A stretch of DNA of 63,908 nt from Bacteroidaceae bacterium (GCA_017451695.1 JAFTNW010000001.1:1-63908); one strand, 5' to 3'; shown: positions 24,384 through 34,353, counted from the stretch's first letter. Notes: generated by a model not told the origin, from the sequence alone. Numbers and translations are program-made.

Positions 24384-26891
24384 ATGAAAAGACTTTCCAC
24401 AATCATCGTAAGCCTCGTTGCGGCACTTTTGTTACAAGCACAAACCAATTACATAAACGGATTGAGCGTTTGGTTCGACCAACCCACCACACTCAAAGGC
24501 CGCGCTGTGTGGCACGGCGGCCGCCCCGACCTGTGGAAAGGCAAAGGGAAACCCGAATGGGCGGGTGAGGGTGCATACAACCCCGACCAAGAATGGGAAT
24601 CACAATCGCTACCCATCGGTAACGGCAGCATAGGTGCCAACATCATGGGCTCTTTGGAGGCCGAGCGAATCACCTTCAACGAAAAGACCTTGTGGCGCGG
24701 TGGCCCCAACACCGAGGGCGGTGCCGAGTATTATTGGAACGTAAACAAGCAGTCGGCGCACCTGCTCGACGACATCAGACAGGCCTTTATCGATGGCGAC
24801 GACGAGAAGGCAGCACGCCTCACGCGCGAAAATTTCAACAGCACGGCCTCTTACGAATATTATGGCGAAAAGCCCTTCCGCTTTGGTAATTTCACCACAA
24901 TGGGAGAGTTCTACATTGAGACAGGGCACAGCATGGTGGGCTTGGGGGATTACAAGCGCGTGCTATCCTTGGACTCGGCACTTGCCGTGGTACAATACAC
25001 CAAAGACGATATTAATTTTGAGCGCAAATATTTTGTATCGTACCCTGCCAACACGTTGGTTATAAAGTTCAGTGCCGATAAACCCGGGATGCAGAATCTC
25101 GTATTCAGCTACGCTCCCAACCCCGTATCGGAAGGCAAGCTCGAGGCCGATGGCAACGACGGACTTGCTTGGAAAGCTAGGCTCGACAACAACAGCATGC
25201 AATATACCCTGCGCATAAAAGCCGTTGCAGAGGGTGGTAAACAAATAATCCGCGATGGGAAAATCTACATTGACGGAGCCGACGAGGTTGTATTCTATGT
25301 AACGGCCGACACCGACTACAAAATAAACTTCGACCCCGACTTCAAGGACCCCAAGACCTATGTGGGTGTGAACCCCGATGAAACAACTGCGCAATGGATG
25401 AAGAATGCAGCAGCCAAAGGCTACGACGAACTCTTCAAGGAGCACTATGCCGACTACTCATCCCTTTTCAACCGCGTTAAGTTGGATATAAACCCCAACG
25501 CACCCGCCACGCTCGAATACCCCGGCGTGGCATCCCTGCCCACCCCGCAACGCCTTAAAAGCTACCGCACAGGCAAGCCCGACTACGGCTTGGAGGAGCT
25601 ATACTTCCAATTCGGCCGCTACCTGCTAATAGCAAGCTCGCGCCCCGGCAACCTGCCGGCCAACCTACAAGGTATGTGGCACAACAATGTGGATGGCCCT
25701 TGGCGCGTGGATTATCACAACAACATAAATCTGCAAATGAACTATTGGCCCGCGTGCGCCACTAACCTTGACGAGTGCGTGCTGCCGCTTGTGGATTTCA
25801 TAAAGACACTTGTAAAACCGGGCGAAGTATCGGCAAAGGCATATTTTGGTGCGCGTGGCTGGACCGCAGCCATTTCGGGCAACATCTTCGGTTTCACCGC
25901 CCCGCTAATAAGCCAAGATATGTCGTGGAACTTCAACCCCATGGCAGGCCCATGGCTTGCCACACATGTGTGGGACTACTACGACTACACACGCGACAAG
26001 GATTTCCTTAAAAACAGCGGATACGAAATCATAAAGAGCAGCGCACTCTTCACCATGGATTATTTGTGGAAACGCGAAGATGGCAGCTACACCGCCGCAC
26101 CATCTACATCGCCCGAGCATGGCCCCATAGACCAGGGAGCCACATTCGTGCATGCCGTGGTACGCGAGATTCTGCTCGATGCCATAAAGGCTGCCGAGGT
26201 TCTGAAAACAGACAAGCAACTGCGCAGAGAGTGGCAAAACGTACTCGACAACCTCGTTCCCTACCAAACCGGCCGTTACGGACAGCTTATGGAGTGGAGC
26301 AAGGATATCGACAACCCCAAAGACCAGCATCGCCATGTGAACCACCTGTTCGGTTTGCACCCGGGACACACCATTTCGCCCGTAACCACCCCCGAGCTTG
26401 CCGAGGCATCGAAGGTGGTGCTTGTGCATCGCGGCGATGGTGCAACAGGCTGGAGCATGGGTTGGAAGCTGAACCAATGGGCACGCCTGCACGACGGCAA
26501 TCATGCATACACCCTCTTTGGCAATCTGTTGAAGAACGGCACGCTTGACAATCTGTGGGACACACACGCCCCCTTCCAGATAGATGGTAATTTCGGCGGC
26601 ACAGCGGGTATTACCGAGATGCTTATGCAGAGCCACATGGGCTTTATACACATACTCCCCGCCCTGCCCGATGCATGGAGCGAGGGCGAGGTAAAGGGCA
26701 TCTGTGCCAAGGGTGGTTTCGATGTGGATATTACCTGGAAGGATTGTACTCCCACCGAGATTATAATAAAATCGAAGAACGGCGAGCGTTGCAATCTGCG
26801 CTACGGCGACAGCACGCTCTCTTTCGGCACAAAGAAAGGCAAAACATACAAAGTGGTGCTGACTGCAAAGGGTAAACTTAAAATAGGCTGA
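24384..26891 (+). CDS. GH95 family glycoside hydrolase (alpha-L-fucosidase/galactosidase type)
   Basis: An 835-residue exported enzyme of GH95, which inverts the configuration while cleaving terminal alpha-1,2-fucose or, in some members, alpha-L- or D-galactose. The signal peptide ends near residue 20 (LLLQAQ). The N-terminal beta domain has the family motif SLPIGNGSIGA and FNEKTLWRGGP. In the (alpha/alpha)6 barrel, Asn447 and Asn449 (NINLQMNYWP), Glu578 (SPEHGP) and Asp734 (QIDGNFGG) fit the catalytic Asn/Glu/Asp set known for Bifidobacterium AfcA. Full length, with no extra modules, unlike the second GH95 in this window. It lies between a transporter and an endonuclease gene. Confidence 0.93.
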   Translation: MKRLSTIIVSLVAALLLQAQTNYINGLSVWFDQPTTLKGRAVWHGGRPDLWKGKGKPEWAGEGAYNPDQEWESQSLPIGNGSIGANIMGSLEAERITFNEKTLWRGGPNTEGGAEYYWNVNKQSAHLLDDIRQAFIDGDDEKAARLTRENFNSTASYEYYGEKPFRFGNFTTMGEFYIETGHSMVGLGDYKRVLSLDSALAVVQYTKDDINFERKYFVSYPANTLVIKFSADKPGMQNLVFSYAPNPVSEGKLEADGNDGLAWKARLDNNSMQYTLRIKAVAEGGKQIIRDGKIYIDGADEVVFYVTADTDYKINFDPDFKDPKTYVGVNPDETTAQWMKNAAAKGYDELFKEHYADYSSLFNRVKLDINPNAPATLEYPGVASLPTPQRLKSYRTGKPDYGLEELYFQFGRYLLIASSRPGNLPANLQGMWHNNVDGPWRVDYHNNINLQMNYWPACATNLDECVLPLVDFIKTLVKPGEVSAKAYFGARGWTAAISGNIFGFTAPLISQDMSWNFNPMAGPWLATHVWDYYDYTRDKDFLKNSGYEIIKSSALFTMDYLWKREDGSYTAAPSTSPEHGPIDQGATFVHAVVREILLDAIKAAEVLKTDKQLRREWQNVLDNLVPYQTGRYGQLMEWSKDIDNPKDQHRHVNHLFGLHPGHTISPVTTPELAEASKVVLVHRGDGATGWSMGWKLNQWARLHDGNHAYTLFGNLLKNGTLDNLWDTHAPFQIDGNFGGTAGITEMLMQSHMGFIHILPALPDAWSEGEVKGICAKGGFDVDITWKDCTPTEIIIKSKNGERCNLRYGDSTLSFGTKKGKTYKVVLTAKGKLKIG

Positions 26892-26904
26892 CACCCCACA
26901 AATA

Positions 26905-27729
26905 ATGGCAAAAAGAAAAAAGAAAAAGCAACCCGCGACAAACAGAATATTGTGGGTTGCAGCTGTTGTAGTGGCGGGCATATTGATAAGCTATTTTATA
27001 GAGCCCCGGCAGGCCGAAGGCAGTGCCGATTACAGCAGCGACCTTGCTGTGCCCGTTTTCACGACACCGCCTGCAAAAAGCCAGATTATAGAGCATACAG
27101 GCTATACCGTTTCATATAACAGCAGCACCAAGAACCCCAATTGGGTGGGATATGAACTTACCGCCGAAGAGGCTGTGGGAGTTGTGGAGCGCGAAGATGG
27201 CTTCTGTTGCGACCCCATGGTGCGGGGAACACAGGCCTGCGACGATGACTATAAAAATTCGGGGTGGGACCGTGGGCACATGGCACCCGCAGCCGACATG
27301 AAATGGAGCAAACAGGCCATGGAGGAGAGCTTCTACCTATCCAATGTATCGCCGCAGAATAAGAACCTCAACCGCGGAGTATGGAAGAAGCTCGAAGAAC
27401 TCACCCGCGACAAGGCCGAGCTATACGGCCGTGTGATAGTGGTTACAGGCCCCATATTTAATAGCGACAGAGAGGAATGCATCGGATACAGCCGTGTAAA
27501 AATCCCCGACGCCTTCTTCAAAGTGTTGCTCACCGACTACAACGGCAAGTATCGCTCAATAGGCTTTGTATGCAAGAACAAGGCCGAGAAAAAGAAACTC
27601 AAGGAGTATGCCATGAGCATTGACAAGGTGGAAGAACTGACAGGGCTGGATTTTTTCACCGCCCTACCCGATGATACCGAGAATGAGATAGAAAAAAGTT
27701 ACAGCGCACCATTCTGGGGGTTGCACTGA
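26905..27729 (+). CDS. DNA/RNA non-specific endonuclease (NUC/EndA family), membrane-anchored
   Basis: A 274-residue beta-beta-alpha-metal nuclease. A basic N-terminus (KRKKKKQ) leads into one hydrophobic segment (residues about 13-30), so it is anchored or secreted. The catalytic DRGHMAPA motif is at residues 122-129 with His125 as general base; the Mg-binding Asn is in SPQNKNLNRGVW. C-terminal strand features (VVTGPIF) match the family. It begins 13 bases after the GH95 stop. Its stop codon directly abuts that of the convergent thioredoxin gene. Extracellular nucleic-acid scavenging is a likely role. Confidence 0.92.
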   Translation: MAKRKKKKQPATNRILWVAAVVVAGILISYFIEPRQAEGSADYSSDLAVPVFTTPPAKSQIIEHTGYTVSYNSSTKNPNWVGYELTAEEAVGVVEREDGFCCDPMVRGTQACDDDYKNSGWDRGHMAPAADMKWSKQAMEESFYLSNVSPQNKNLNRGVWKKLEELTRDKAELYGRVIVVTGPIFNSDREECIGYSRVKIPDAFFKVLLTDYNGKYRSIGFVCKNKAEKKKLKEYAMSIDKVEELTGLDFFTALPDDTENEIEKSYSAPFWGLH

Positions 27730-28083
27730 TTACAGCAGTTTTTTTATCTCGTTCTTCAACTGCTCACGCAACAGCGCACCGGTGTGGCGGCTCATCTTGC
27801 CATCGGCAGTGATAAACAGCAAGGTGGGTATGGAGCGTATGCCGAAATAGGCCGACAGCTCATTCTCTTCATCTACGTTTACCTTGTAAAAATCGACCTT
27901 TTCATCGTACTCTTTCGACAAATCCTCCATGAAGGGCGCAACCATATTGCAGGGGCCGCACCAATCGGCATAGAAATCAATAACCGCGGGCCTTGCACCT
28001 ACAAATTTGAAATCGGAAATACTCGAGCCCAATTTTGAAACCCTCTTTACAAACTGCTCTTTTGTCAAACGTATTGTTGCCAT
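27730..28083 (-). CDS. Thioredoxin-family protein
   Basis: A 117-residue thioredoxin fold with the active site WCGPC at residues 41-45, FYADWCGPCN before the helix, and the cis-proline segment RSIPTLLF. It reduces disulfides if cytosolic. The start at MATIRLTKEQ gives a standard cytosolic thioredoxin. The frame stays open another 38 codons and there encodes a hydrophobic stretch (ILLSLVCVIFSFCLF) after charged residues, so an exported or membrane-anchored form starting at 28197 cannot be excluded; the A/T-rich, promoter-like character of that segment argues against it. Confidence 0.88.
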   Translation of the reverse strand: MATIRLTKEQFVKRVSKLGSSISDFKFVGARPAVIDFYADWCGPCNMVAPFMEDLSKEYDEKVDFYKVNVDEENELSAYFGIRSIPTLLFITADGKMSRHTGALLREQLKNEIKKLL

Positions 28084-28162
28084 AATAGTAACCTTTGTTT
28101 TCATATAGAACAAACAAAAAGAGAAAATTACGCACACAAGAGATAAAAGAATATGGAGTTTT

Positions 28163-28194
28163 TTTGATTCTTTGGATTCTTTCAAGTAATTTAG
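28163..28194 (+). promoter_or_regulatory. Promoter of the SLC13-type symporter operon
   Basis: TTTG (28163-28166), a 20-base spacer and TAATTTAG (28187-28194), one base off the consensus. Predicted start near 28201, about 32 bases before the ATG. Confidence 0.55.
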
Positions 28195-28232
28195 CAAGCG
28201 TTATTACAGAACAAGCTACAAACAGTTAAAAC

Positions 28233-29714
28233 ATGGAAGACAAACAGCGACAGAATGGCGTTTTGAGGTTCTTCAAAAGGTACAACAGATATATAAAAGT
28301 GGGGTTGGTATCGTTGCTAGGTCTTATTCTGGCCACTCTGCCAACAGAGAGTTTTGGAATAGAGGGGCTCACCGTGGTGCAACAGAGAGTGATTGCCATA
28401 TTCGTGTGGGCCGCCCTCATGTGGATTGAGGAGGCGGTGCCCGCATGGACCACATCGCTACTTATCATAGTGATTTCGCTACTCACAATCTCAAACAGCG
28501 CAATAACGCCCCTAATCAGCGGGCTCGACGAGGTGAGCCGCAGCCAGCTTGTGAGCTACAAGGCAATAATGGGTACATTTGCCGACCAAACAATCATGCT
28601 CTTCATGGGTGGTTTTGTTCTTGCATTGGTGGCATCGAAAAGCGGGGTGGATATTACGCTCGCTCGCGCTATGCTGAAACCATTCGGCAGCAAGCCCTAC
28701 ACCGTGCTCTTCGGTTTCATTCTTGTTACAGCCATATTCTCTATGTTTGTGAGCAACACTGCCACGGCGGCCATGATGCTCACATTCCTTGCACCGGTGC
28801 TCAAATCGTTGCCAAAGGAGGAAAAGGGATGCGCCGCGCTTGCTCTAGCCATCCCCATTGGAGCAAATATAGGCGGCATTGCCACACCTATAGGTACACC
28901 GCCCAACGGCATAGCCCTTGGCTATTTGAACGACACTGCCGGCCTTAATCTTGGCATAGGATTCGGCGATTGGATGATGGTGATGACACCGCTCATGCTT
29001 GTAATCCTTGTTATAGCATGGGGATTGCTCAGAATATTCCACCCATTCACCGCAAAGGAGATTCATCTGCGCATCGACGGCGGTGCAAAGAAGGGCTGGA
29101 GAACCAATGTGATATATGCCACCCTTGCCGTAACCATTCTTTTGTGGATGTTTGAGAAACTTGTGGGAATAAACTCCTATGTGGTGGCACTCATTCCCGT
29201 GGGGGTGTTCGCAATCACACGCATCATCAAATCAAAAGACTTGAAGGATATCGATTGGGCCTGCCTGTGGATGGTAGCCGGTGGCTTTGCGCTTGGTACA
29301 GCCATGAACAAGACCGGGCTCGCAAGCACATTGGTGAACGCAATACCATTTGACAAATGGCCGGTATTGGTGGTGATGATTGGCAGCGGTATAATCTGCT
29401 GGACTCTATCTACCTTTATATCAAACTCTGCCGCAACAGCACTGATGGTTCCCATTTTGGCAGCCGTGGGCCGCGGAATGGGCCCTGCACTTGGCGAATA
29501 TGGCGGCATAGGAACACTGCTCATTGGCGTGGCATTGTCGGCATCGTTTGCCATGGCGCTGCCCATAAGCACACCGCCCAACGCCATTGCTCACTCCACC
29601 GGGCTTATAAAATCGTCGCACATGCTACGTGTGGGGGTAATCATCGGAGTAATTTCACTCATAATAGGATATTCACTCATAATATTTGTGGGAAAAACAG
29701 GATTCTTCGAATAA
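28233..29714 (+). CDS. SLC13/DASS family sodium-coupled anion symporter
   Basis: A 493-residue inner-membrane carrier of the divalent anion:sodium symporter family (di- or tricarboxylates, sometimes sulfate). The two sodium-site motifs are present as SNT (174-176) and SNS (397-399), as in VcINDY-type proteins, each on a re-entrant hairpin; GGIATPIGTPPN and SFAMALPISTPPNA complete the duplicated substrate site. A C4-dicarboxylate is the likely substrate by family. It heads a three-gene run with an outer-membrane barrel (40-base gap) and a GH84 enzyme (20-base gap). Confidence 0.93.
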   Translation: MEDKQRQNGVLRFFKRYNRYIKVGLVSLLGLILATLPTESFGIEGLTVVQQRVIAIFVWAALMWIEEAVPAWTTSLLIIVISLLTISNSAITPLISGLDEVSRSQLVSYKAIMGTFADQTIMLFMGGFVLALVASKSGVDITLARAMLKPFGSKPYTVLFGFILVTAIFSMFVSNTATAAMMLTFLAPVLKSLPKEEKGCAALALAIPIGANIGGIATPIGTPPNGIALGYLNDTAGLNLGIGFGDWMMVMTPLMLVILVIAWGLLRIFHPFTAKEIHLRIDGGAKKGWRTNVIYATLAVTILLWMFEKLVGINSYVVALIPVGVFAITRIIKSKDLKDIDWACLWMVAGGFALGTAMNKTGLASTLVNAIPFDKWPVLVVMIGSGIICWTLSTFISNSAATALMVPILAAVGRGMGPALGEYGGIGTLLIGVALSASFAMALPISTPPNAIAHSTGLIKSSHMLRVGVIIGVISLIIGYSLIIFVGKTGFFE

Positions 29715-29754
29715 ACCAGGATAGTGCCCCGCACACCCTTAAAACATAGACACA

Positions 29755-31011
29755 ATGAAAAAGTTTTTTATGATTGCTGCAATTGCCGTTTCCGCTCTAT
29801 GCAGCCACGCACAAGAGAAAGCTATAACCATTAAACCTTATGGTTTCATAAGGAACTACGCCTGTTTCGACACACGCGAGAGCTACACATCGAACAGCGA
29901 GCAGTTCTATTACATGCCCAAAGACGAGGTGAAGGATATTTATGGCGACGACATCAACAGAAAGCCCAACATGATGCTGTTGAGCATTACCACCCGCTTG
30001 GGACTCAACATCACAGGCCCCGAATTTCTGGGAGCAAAGACATCGGCTAAGATTGAGGCCGATTTTGCAGGTTTCGGTACCAGCAACACCGTATTCCGCA
30101 TACGCCAAGCATATGCCAAAATGGCTTGGGAGAAACAGGATATTCTTGTGGGGCAGGCATGGCACCCCATGATGGGCGATATGATGCCCGATGTGTTCAC
30201 TCTTGAAACAGGAGCACCCTTTACCCCATTCAGCCGCACCCCGCAAGTGCGTTACAACTATTATCGTGGCAAATACACACTCACCGGTACCATTCTCTAC
30301 CAATACCAATATACATCGCCGGGCCCCGACGGCAGTAAATTCGATTATGCTCGCGACGCCGTGGTGCCCGAGATTTACTTGCAGGCCATGTATAAGGGCA
30401 GCAAGTGGCAGGCCGGTGTGGGCGTGGACCTTCTCACACTCAAACCCCGCAGCATTGCACAGGGTAGCACAACCGACGCACAGGGAAACACCATTAGCGG
30501 CAATGTAAAGATAGACGAGCGCATTGCAACAATCTCCTCAACCGCCTTTGCATCGTATAAAAACGGCAATTGGGGTGTTAAGGGACGCATAACATATGCC
30601 GAGAATGCCGGACACCTATCCATGATAAGCGGCTATGGTGTTACAAAAATAAAAGGCAACGGCGAGCAGGAGTACAGCCCCTTGCGCAGCGTGGCCGGCT
30701 GGATTGATGTTACATACAAGCAGAAACTGAAAAAAGGACACCTTACCTACTGCCTCTTTGCCGGATACACAAAGAACCTTGGTTGCGAGGACGACTTTGT
30801 GGGTGGCATATATATGCGTGGCGAAAAGAACGCCGCATATATATGGCGCGTGGCCCCCAGCATACTATACACACACAATGCAATGCAGATAGGCTTGGAG
30901 TACAACCCCACCACCGTGGGATACGGCACTGCCGACAGCAAATACAAGATAGACGGCACACACGCCGTTACCAACCATCGCCTTTGCGCCATGTTGAAAT
31001 ATAACTTTTAA
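29755..31011 (+). CDS. Outer-membrane porin-like beta-barrel protein
   Basis: A 418-residue exported protein; signal peptide ends at about residue 19 (LCSHAQ). The remainder alternates polar and hydrophobic residues with many aromatic girdle positions (RYNYYRGKYTLTG, LYQYQYTSPG) and ends in an aromatic residue (LKYNF), as expected for an outer-membrane barrel. It resembles DcaP-like porins of the Bacteroidetes in its opening ITIKPYGFIRNY. Placement between a dicarboxylate-type symporter and GH84 suggests it passes a small anion or sugar through the outer membrane; this is inference. Confidence 0.8.
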   Translation: MKKFFMIAAIAVSALCSHAQEKAITIKPYGFIRNYACFDTRESYTSNSEQFYYMPKDEVKDIYGDDINRKPNMMLLSITTRLGLNITGPEFLGAKTSAKIEADFAGFGTSNTVFRIRQAYAKMAWEKQDILVGQAWHPMMGDMMPDVFTLETGAPFTPFSRTPQVRYNYYRGKYTLTGTILYQYQYTSPGPDGSKFDYARDAVVPEIYLQAMYKGSKWQAGVGVDLLTLKPRSIAQGSTTDAQGNTISGNVKIDERIATISSTAFASYKNGNWGVKGRITYAENAGHLSMISGYGVTKIKGNGEQEYSPLRSVAGWIDVTYKQKLKKGHLTYCLFAGYTKNLGCEDDFVGGIYMRGEKNAAYIWRVAPSILYTHNAMQIGLEYNPTTVGYGTADSKYKIDGTHAVTNHRLCAMLKYNF

Positions 31012-31031
31012 TTAAACATACATTTACGACT

Positions 31032-33272
31032 ATGAACAAGAAAATTTTTGCATTAGGCATTTTGCTTATAGCCGCATTATGCACAGTACAGGCCTCCTAT
31101 TGGACGGAAAACCCACGATGGAAGAAAATCCTATGGGCACCCGCCGAAGTTTGGTACGAAGTACCCGCAAAATGGAGCATTGTTGCAGCCGACAAATACA
31201 TGAACGGCTACATAGGCGAGGCCATTAAACAAGCCAAGCCCGAGATTGCCCCCAACGAGAAGTACACCGTTATTCTGGGAGTAAGGGGCGACAAGGAGGT
31301 GAAAAAATACAAGAAATTTATCCCCAAACAGGCCGAGGGCTACTATCTTAAAGTGTCGCAGGAGGGAATTGTTATTGCCGGCAACGATGAGCGTGGCCTT
31401 TTCTATGGAATCCAATCGCTGCTGCAACACATCGCAAACGACATCTACGAAGAGGTAGCCGTTGCCGACTGGCCCGACATGCCCTTCCGTGGAACCGTGG
31501 AGGGCTTCTACGGCACCCCGTGGAGCCACGAAGCACGTTTGAGCCAGCTCGACTTCTATGGCAAGAACAAGATGAACGTATATATCTACGGCCCCAAAGA
31601 CGACCCATGGCACCGCGACAAATGGCGTGTACCCTACCCCGAGGCAGAGGCCAACCGCATAGCCGAACTTGTGGAGGTTGCCAAGAAGAACTATGTAAAC
31701 TTCTATTGGGCCATTCACCCGGGAGTGGATATAAAGTGGAACAACGAGGACCGCGATGCACTTGTAGCCAAGCTCGAGAAGATGTACGATTTGGGAGTAC
31801 GCGCCTTTGCGGTATTCTTTGATGACATTTGGGGCGAGGGCACAAAGGCCGACAAACAGGCCGAGCTGCTCAACTATGTCGATAACAATTTCATCCAAAA
31901 GAAAAAGGATGTGGCACCACTCATCATGTGCCCCACAGAGTATAACCGTGGCTGGGCCAATGAGGAGAAAGGCTACTTGCGCACGCTGGGCAGCACTCTG
32001 AACAAGGGTATCGAGATTATGTGGACAGGAAACTCGGTTGTAGCATGCATCGACAAACCCACAATGGAGTGGATTAACGAACGCATACAGCGCAAAGCAT
32101 ATATATGGCTCAATTTCCCTGTGAACGACTTTGTGCGCGACCACATGCTTATGGGCCCCCTCTACGGCAACGGCAAAGATATTGCACCCCTTGTATCGGG
32201 CTTTGTAAGCAACCCCATGGAGTATGCCGAGACATCCAAAATCTCGCTCTACGGCATTGCCGACTACTGCTGGAACACCGAGAACTACGACGAACACTCC
32301 AACTGGCAAAAGAGCCTCCAGAACATACTGCCAAGCAACTCTATGGCGTTGGGAGTGTTTGCACTCTATAACAAGGACCTCGGCCCCAACGGACACGGGT
32401 TCCGCCGCGAAGAGGGCGATGAGATAAAGGATATTGCACAGAAAGCCATTGAGGGCGACGATGCCGCACTCGACATTCTTGCATTCAAATGCTGGGAACT
32501 CGACGAAGCCTGCGACAAGCTCCTTGCCGACAACAGCAACCCCCAACTCATTCACGAACTGCGCCCATGGCTGTTACAGGGCAAACTGCTTGCCGACTAT
32601 GGTACAACAATCTGCAACATGAAGAAGGTTGCCGACGGCAAAATAAGCCCATCAAATATGCCCCTTGGCATAATCGACTATTTCAATCACCTATGGAACC
32701 AAGCGCGCGACATAAGAAAGCAGATGTACGACAACGAGAACAACAAGGCAATGTTGCACCCCTACCAAACAGGTACAAAGCTTGGCACAAAGGTGTTGCT
32801 GCCCACCCTTAACAACCTGTTCACACTTGCAACAGAGAAATACAACAAGGAGCACAACAGCAAGTACGACACAGCAGCCGACTACAACCCCTTCAAGGTG
32901 AAATCGACTGTGAAACAGCTTGCCCTGTTGCCTGTGAGCGTGCGTGGCAGCGATGTTACCGTGGCATCGGCATTGGAGGTTATCAATTGGCAGGCCGGCG
33001 GCGAATTCGTGGTGGAGAGCGACCGCCCCATCACATTCCAAGGCATGGACTTTAACTTTGGCGTGAACGGCGTTGCCAAGAACTTCAAGCTCGAACTGCT
33101 CGTTGATGGCAACTGGCGCGAGGTATCGCTCCTGCACTATGCCGACAACGACCCTGTGATACACACCGGCAACGAACTTGGCGGCATGACAGCAAGCGCG
33201 CTGCGCATCACCAACATAAGCGGTGCCGAGCAGCAGGTTTACTTCAAGGACTTCAAGTTTGTAAGGAGATAA
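31032..33272 (+). CDS. GH84 beta-N-acetylglucosaminidase
   Basis: A 746-residue exported hexosaminidase. Family GH84 removes beta-linked GlcNAc by substrate-assisted catalysis and includes Bacteroides O-GlcNAcase-like enzymes acting on host glycans. Signal peptide to about residue 21 (CTVQAS). An N-terminal alpha/beta domain (about 30-145) is followed by the barrel, opened by GTVEGFYGTPWS, with FYWAIHPG and the catalytic pair Asp264-Asp265 in VFFDDIWG. A helical region and a C-terminal beta-sandwich (about 640-746) end the protein. It is the last gene of its operon and is followed by a long hairpin terminator. Confidence 0.95.
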   Translation: MNKKIFALGILLIAALCTVQASYWTENPRWKKILWAPAEVWYEVPAKWSIVAADKYMNGYIGEAIKQAKPEIAPNEKYTVILGVRGDKEVKKYKKFIPKQAEGYYLKVSQEGIVIAGNDERGLFYGIQSLLQHIANDIYEEVAVADWPDMPFRGTVEGFYGTPWSHEARLSQLDFYGKNKMNVYIYGPKDDPWHRDKWRVPYPEAEANRIAELVEVAKKNYVNFYWAIHPGVDIKWNNEDRDALVAKLEKMYDLGVRAFAVFFDDIWGEGTKADKQAELLNYVDNNFIQKKKDVAPLIMCPTEYNRGWANEEKGYLRTLGSTLNKGIEIMWTGNSVVACIDKPTMEWINERIQRKAYIWLNFPVNDFVRDHMLMGPLYGNGKDIAPLVSGFVSNPMEYAETSKISLYGIADYCWNTENYDEHSNWQKSLQNILPSNSMALGVFALYNKDLGPNGHGFRREEGDEIKDIAQKAIEGDDAALDILAFKCWELDEACDKLLADNSNPQLIHELRPWLLQGKLLADYGTTICNMKKVADGKISPSNMPLGIIDYFNHLWNQARDIRKQMYDNENNKAMLHPYQTGTKLGTKVLLPTLNNLFTLATEKYNKEHNSKYDTAADYNPFKVKSTVKQLALLPVSVRGSDVTVASALEVINWQAGGEFVVESDRPITFQGMDFNFGVNGVAKNFKLELLVDGNWREVSLLHYADNDPVIHTGNELGGMTASALRITNISGAEQQVYFKDFKFVRR

Positions 33273-33283
33273 CAGGACAACAC

Positions 33284-33327
33284 ATACAAAAAATATGGTC
33301 AGCAATAGCTGACCATATTTTTTGTAT
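33284..33327. terminator. Bidirectional terminator, 20-bp perfect stem
   Basis: Arms 33284-33303 and 33308-33327 are exact complements around AATA, with A and T tracts at the outer edges. It separates the convergent GH84 and BASS-like transporter genes. Confidence 0.85.
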
Positions 33328-33338
33328 ATATACATATA

Positions 33339-34295
33339 CTACTTTTTATGATTGTGCTTATATAACTGCCGCGTGTTCACAATATTATGCCACAGCGAGT
33401 AGAAGCCGCCCGCAATGGCGGTAACGGGTGTTAAAAAGGTATATGCAAACCAAATGGCAAAAACAGTGTTCTTCTGCCCTAACGCCTGACCACCGGTGAT
33501 TCTTTCGCCATAGCGTGCAGCCACAGCACGCCCTATTGCGAACTGCGCAAGGCAGCAAACGAGTGAAACAACAGCTATCCCCATCATCACAACCCAAGAG
33601 ATATCGGTGTGGGCAATGGCACGCGCCGTCATTGCAATTGCAAGTGAAAGAGCGACCAACCATAGATAGAACGGTAGGTTGCGCCCGCTTGTAACAAACA
33701 TATTATGCAGGCGAGGTGCAAACTTGCGCAACAGTTCTGCACATAGTAACGGAAACAACAGCAGGGGAAAGACCTTGCCCATTATAAGCAAGAAAGAGGA
33801 GAGGAACGATACCCCTGCAACCGGGTGCGACAGTGTTATAAAAAGGGGAGCAACAACTGCCACCGACACATTTATGAGCATGGTATATGTGATGAGCGAT
33901 GCGGCACTGCCGCCAAGTTTTGCGGTGATAACCGCAGCGGCTGTTGCCGTGGGGCAGAGCAGGCACAGCATGGCAGCCTCCAAAAGCACCTTGACAGCGG
34001 GGGAAATACTACGAAAACCAGCGATGAAAAGGGCGATTCCTGCAAGTGCAAACAACTGAAAAGCAAGCAAAATAAAATGCCATCGGCATGGTTTGAGTTC
34101 GTTGTAACGCACTTTACAAAAGGTTACAAAAAGCATAAGGAATATGAGCAATGGCTGCACCACCCCTATGAATTCGGCAGCCAAACGGTGAGTGCCGTCG
34201 AATAAGGGGATGTTCACATATAGCAGATACATTGCCACCCCGCCTATCATGGCTATGGGCAACGACCAATCGCGCAAAAATTGTCTGGTATTCAT
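33339..34295 (-). CDS. Bile acid:sodium symporter-like (BASS) membrane protein
   Basis: A 318-residue protein with about ten hydrophobic helices. LLCPTATAAAVITAKLGG in the middle matches the conserved cross-over helix region of BASS/arsenite-permease-type carriers, and GQKNTVFAIWFAY near residue 285 matches the second one. Substrate is unknown; bile acid transport should not be assumed for this family in bacteria. The start at 34295 (MNTRQFLRDW) follows a TAACTTTG -7 box at 34346-34353; ten further upstream codons are in frame. It is a single-gene unit, divergent from the Nudix operon. Confidence 0.8.
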   Translation of the reverse strand: MNTRQFLRDWSLPIAMIGGVAMYLLYVNIPLFDGTHRLAAEFIGVVQPLLIFLMLFVTFCKVRYNELKPCRWHFILLAFQLFALAGIALFIAGFRSISPAVKVLLEAAMLCLLCPTATAAAVITAKLGGSAASLITYTMLINVSVAVVAPLFITLSHPVAGVSFLSSFLLIMGKVFPLLLFPLLCAELLRKFAPRLHNMFVTSGRNLPFYLWLVALSLAIAMTARAIAHTDISWVVMMGIAVVSLVCCLAQFAIGRAVAARYGERITGGQALGQKNTVFAIWFAYTFLTPVTAIAGGFYSLWHNIVNTRQLYKHNHKK

Positions 34296-34345
34296 TCTTG
34301 ATATTCTTTTAACAGCGCAGGGCAAGCCCCAACAAAACAGCAGTG

Positions 34346-34353
34346 CAAAGTTA
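34346..34353 (-). promoter_or_regulatory. -7 box of the BASS-like gene
   Basis: TAACTTTG on the minus strand is a perfect match; no clear TTTG lies at the standard distance. Predicted leader about 44 bases. Confidence 0.45.

Noticed and set aside
31131..32555. 474-codon open frame opposite the GH84 gene
   Set aside because: GH84 catalytic motifs are intact on the plus strand; the antisense translation is valine-rich with no recognisable domain.
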